Positions 5,151 through 7,044 of a stretch of 7,044 nucleotides of DNA are shown in pieces. A program made the translations under genes and the position numbers. Positions within the stretch are counted from its first letter, which is position 1, and each line of letters begins with the position of its first letter. The notes beneath the pieces are model-generated. The model was not told the DNA's origin. It searched no databases and worked only from the letters and a program-made list of their open reading frames with translations. The DNA is from Phycisphaerales bacterium UBA2396 (GTDB taxonomy: Bacteria > Planctomycetota > Phycisphaerae > Phycisphaerales > UBA1924). The stretch spans positions 1 to 7,044 of the forward strand of contig DDSG01000164.1 in the NCBI GenBank assembly GCA_002343325.1, read 5' to 3'.

Positions 5151-6458
5151 TCACACGCCGCTGCCGCCCGAACCGCCGCCCTGCAGGCTTTGGATCATCG
5201 CCACCAGCGGGAGGAACATCGCCACGACGATCGTGCCGACGATCACGCCCAGCACCACGACCATCAGCGGCTCGAGCAGGCTGACCAGCGAGGCCACCGC
5301 AACGTCCACCTCTTCGTCGTAGTTGTCCGCGATCTTCAGCAGCATCTGGTCCAACTCGCCCGTCTCTTCGCCGACGTCGATCATGTTCACCACGATCGCG
5401 TCGCACGTCTTGCTCAGACGCAGTGGCTCGGCGAAGCTCTCACCCTCGCGGATCGAGTCGTGCACCTTCGTCAGCGCCTTCTCGTACACGTAGTTGTTGC
5501 TCGTCTCCGCCGTGATCTTGATCGCCTCGAGGATCGGCACACCCGCGCTGATCAGCGTGCCCAGCGTCCGCGTGAAGCGGGCGATGATCGTCTTGCGCAT
5601 GAGCCCGCCGAACACCGGCGTCCACAAGACCAGCGTGTCCGTGATCGCACGACCCGGACCGGTCATCCTGAGCAGCTTGAACAGCACGAACAGGATGATC
5701 GGCGCCGGCAGAATCACGAACGCGCCGGGAATCTGCTGCTTGGGCATCGTTCCCGCGACCCATCGGCTCGAACCGATCAGCCACCGCGTCAACGCCGGCA
5801 GCGCCACGCCGAAGTCGCGGAAAATCTCCTCGAACTTCGGGATGATGAACCACATGATGCCCGTCAGGATGAGCGCGGCGATCGCGATCACGACGATCGG
5901 GTACACCATCGCGCCCTTGATCTTGCGCTTCAGGCGTTCGCTCTTCTCCATGAACTCGGCCAGACGCTGCAGGATGATGTCCAGCACGCCGCCGATCTCG
6001 CCCGCGTTCACCATCTTCACGTACAGCCGCGTGAACGCCCTGGGGTGCTTCGCCATCGCTTCCGACAAGCTCGAGCCGCCCTCGACGTCCTCGCACACCC
6101 CGATCAGAATGTTCTTGAACTTCCCGGGCTTCTGCTGGCTTTCCAGAATCTGAAGGCTGCGAAGCAGCGGCAGGCCGGCGTCCTGAAGCGTCGACAACTG
6201 ACGCGTGAACGTCGTCATCACCTTCGGCTTCACCCGCCCGAACGAGAAGCCCCCGCCCTTCTTCTTGCCGCGGGCCTTGGTCTGACCGGCCGCGTCAACG
6301 CCCTTGTCGGCCTTCTTCTGCTTCTGCTCCTTCACGTCCGTCGGGAACAGCCGCTGGGCCTTGATCTTCTGGACGGCTTCCTCTTTCGTCGCCGCCTCGA
6401 TCGTCCCCTTCTGAGGCTTGCCCGACTCGTTCATCGCTTCGTACGCAAAGGTCGCCAT
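5151..6458 (-). CDS. gspF: GspF/PilC-family inner-membrane platform protein
   Basis: A polytopic inner-membrane protein of 435 residues that links the cytoplasmic ATPase to pseudopilus assembly. Residues 1-45 (FAYEAMNESGKPQKGTIEA...) form the usual small N-terminal domain. A Lys/Gly-rich linker follows (about 43-72). The first T2SF domain spans about 82-207, from FTRQLSTLQDAGLPLLRSLQ to the diagnostic membrane segment ending FIIPKFEEIF. The second spans about 292-418, from IARFTRTLGTLISAGVPILEA to LEPLMVVVLGVIVGTIVVAM. Membrane segments lie at about 184-206, 245-263 and 394-420. The VNAGEIGGVLD and IDVGEETGELD repeats, one in each half, are typical. Length fits the family (about 400). The C-terminus has a short Gly/Ser tail. 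ATG 6458 has GGAG nine bases upstream. It follows gspE, as in most gsp and pil clusters. GspF and PilC cannot be separated by this sequence alone; gene order favours GspF. Confidence 0.96.
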   Translation of the reverse strand: MATFAYEAMNESGKPQKGTIEAATKEEAVQKIKAQRLFPTDVKEQKQKKADKGVDAAGQTKARGKKKGGGFSFGRVKPKVMTTFTRQLSTLQDAGLPLLRSLQILESQQKPGKFKNILIGVCEDVEGGSSLSEAMAKHPRAFTRLYVKMVNAGEIGGVLDIILQRLAEFMEKSERLKRKIKGAMVYPIVVIAIAALILTGIMWFIIPKFEEIFRDFGVALPALTRWLIGSSRWVAGTMPKQQIPGAFVILPAPIILFVLFKLLRMTGPGRAITDTLVLWTPVFGGLMRKTIIARFTRTLGTLISAGVPILEAIKITAETSNNYVYEKALTKVHDSIREGESFAEPLRLSKTCDAIVVNMIDVGEETGELDQMLLKIADNYDEEVDVAVASLVSLLEPLMVVVLGVIVGTIVVAMFLPLVAMIQSLQGGGSGGSGV

Positions 6459-6547
6459 GTCCCGTCACTCCGTTCTCTGTCGTTCTGCCCCGCCGCCACA
6501 TCGGCCCAACCGTCCACCCGAGCACTCCGACTCCAAGGCCGGCCCGA
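6459..6547 (-). promoter_or_regulatory. Leader between gspE and gspF
   Basis: This 89-base noncoding gap contains GGGTGGACGGTTGG at 6519-6506 on the transcribed strand, a longer variant of the shared G-rich element, and the gspF ribosome site GGAG at 6471-6468. An eight-base palindrome GGCCGGCC (6537-6544) lies near the gspE end. No strong stem-loop or terminator is visible. Confidence 0.3.
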
Positions 6548-7044
6548 TCAATCGTCTTCCGAAAGCGTCTCGCGAACGACCTCGTCGATCGTCGTCTGAC
6601 CCTCATAAATCGCCAACAGGCCGCTCTCTCGCAGCGACCGCATCCCGCGCTTCCGCGCGTGCTCACGCAGCGTGCCCGTGCTCGCCGCCTTCATCACCAG
6701 GTCCCGCATCTCGTCGTCCACCGTCATGATCTCGAACAACGCCATACGCCCGCGATACCCGGACTTGTGGCAGTTGTCGCACCCGCGACCGCGGAAGAAC
6801 CGCCGCCCCTTCACGTCCTCCGGAAGCAGGTTGAGCTCCATCAGCTCCTCCTCCTTCGGCTCGTACTGCTCCTTGCACTTGGGGCAGATCGACCTCACCA
6901 GCCGCTGCGCCACCACGCCCTCGAGCGTCGCCGTCAGCAAGAACGCCTCCAGCCCAAGGTCCATCAGTCGCACCACGCTGCTCGGCGCGTCGTTGGTGTG
7001 CAGCGTGCTGAGCACCAAGTGCCCCGTCAGCGACGCCTGCACCG
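6548..7044 (-). CDS. gspE: C-terminal part of a GspE/PilB-family secretion ATPase
   Basis: The last 164 codons of a hexameric cytoplasmic ATPase that powers pseudopilus assembly; the rest lies beyond the window. It opens in the conserved LTGHLVLSTLHTNDA block, the His-containing segment after Walker B. EGVVAQRLVRSICPKCKEQY follows, and then the tetracysteine zinc-binding pattern: C53-x2-C56 and C88-x2-C91 of the visible fragment, 31 residues apart, ending CDNCHKSGYRGR. The C-terminal block (KRGMRSLRESGLLAIYEGQT...DEVVRETL) is the usual family ending. The Walker A and N-terminal domains are not in view, so the PilB, GspE and PilT-type choice cannot be settled by motif. The zinc motif and the gspF neighbour exclude PilT. 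The natural end is TGA at 6550-6548. Confidence 0.96.
   Translation of the reverse strand, partial: VQASLTGHLVLSTLHTNDAPSSVVRLMDLGLEAFLLTATLEGVVAQRLVRSICPKCKEQYEPKEEELMELNLLPEDVKGRRFFRGRGCDNCHKSGYRGRMALFEIMTVDDEMRDLVMKAASTGTLREHARKRGMRSLRESGLLAIYEGQTTIDEVVRETLSEDD

Noticed and set aside
6537..6544. GGCCGGCC palindrome in the gspE-gspF gap
   Set aside because: An eight-base palindrome made only of G and C is expected often in such GC-rich DNA, and nothing else around it suggests a function.
4125..6599. An 824-codon open frame on the plus strand, antisense to gspF and the GspG-like gene
   Set aside because: Its product is dominated by Arg, His, Pro and Asp with no domain-like pattern, which is typical of an antisense reading of GC-rich coding DNA. 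The opposite strand carries unmistakable family motifs throughout.
1..7044. CRISPR arrays, tRNA or rRNA genes, transposons or defence genes
   Set aside because: No spaced direct repeats, tRNA-like cloverleaf, transposase motifs or terminal inverted repeats were seen. Nearly the whole window is taken up by the secretion/pilin genes.

Overview
This GC-rich window carries one minus-strand gene cluster for a type II secretion / type IV pilus-like assembly machine. In transcription order (high to low coordinates) it holds the C-terminal end of a GspE/PilB-family secretion ATPase, a complete GspF/PilC-family inner-membrane platform protein, and four consecutive prepilins or pseudopilins. Each prepilin has a G-F-x-x-x-E processing motif followed by a hydrophobic N-terminal helix. 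The window closes with the first 34 codons of a further gene that runs off the edge. The order E-F-G-H-I-J, then an unidentified gene where gspK would be expected, matches the core of classical gsp operons. The third and fourth prepilins look more like the PilV and PilW minor-pilin families in their leader regions.

Layout: gspE end (6548-7044), 89-base gap, gspF (5151-6458), 72-base gap, GspG-like (4014-5078), GspH/FimT-like (2914-4017, 4-base ATGA overlap), GspI/PilV-like (1949-2917, 4-base GTGA overlap), 86-base gap, GspJ/PilW-like (192-1862), 90-base gap, and a partial gene (1-101). The gaps are noncoding, G/T-rich on the transcribed strand, and some contain compact hairpins next to the ribosome binding site. 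All four gaps carry a related G-rich element, GGGTG-(n)-GTTGG, starting 53 to 61 bases upstream of the next start codon. I found no match for it in a known family.

The four pseudopilins are much larger (322-556 residues) than their classical counterparts (about 130-200 residues). The GspG-like protein keeps both the N-terminal GspG pattern and a GspG-like C-terminal glycine/aspartate loop, but about 200 extra residues lie between them. Enlarged pseudopilins, high GC content and this compact set suggest a member of the Planctomycetota, possibly Phycisphaerae. That is an inference from style, because no taxonomic marker is present.

How the parts would work together: GspE hydrolyses ATP at the cytoplasmic face and GspF couples this to the membrane. 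The processed pseudopilins then assemble as a short fibre, with GspG as the likely main subunit and the H/I/J-like proteins as tip or priming subunits. The prepilin peptidase, secretin and GspL/M-type partners are not in this window. No RNA genes, CRISPR arrays, mobile elements or intrinsic terminators were seen.
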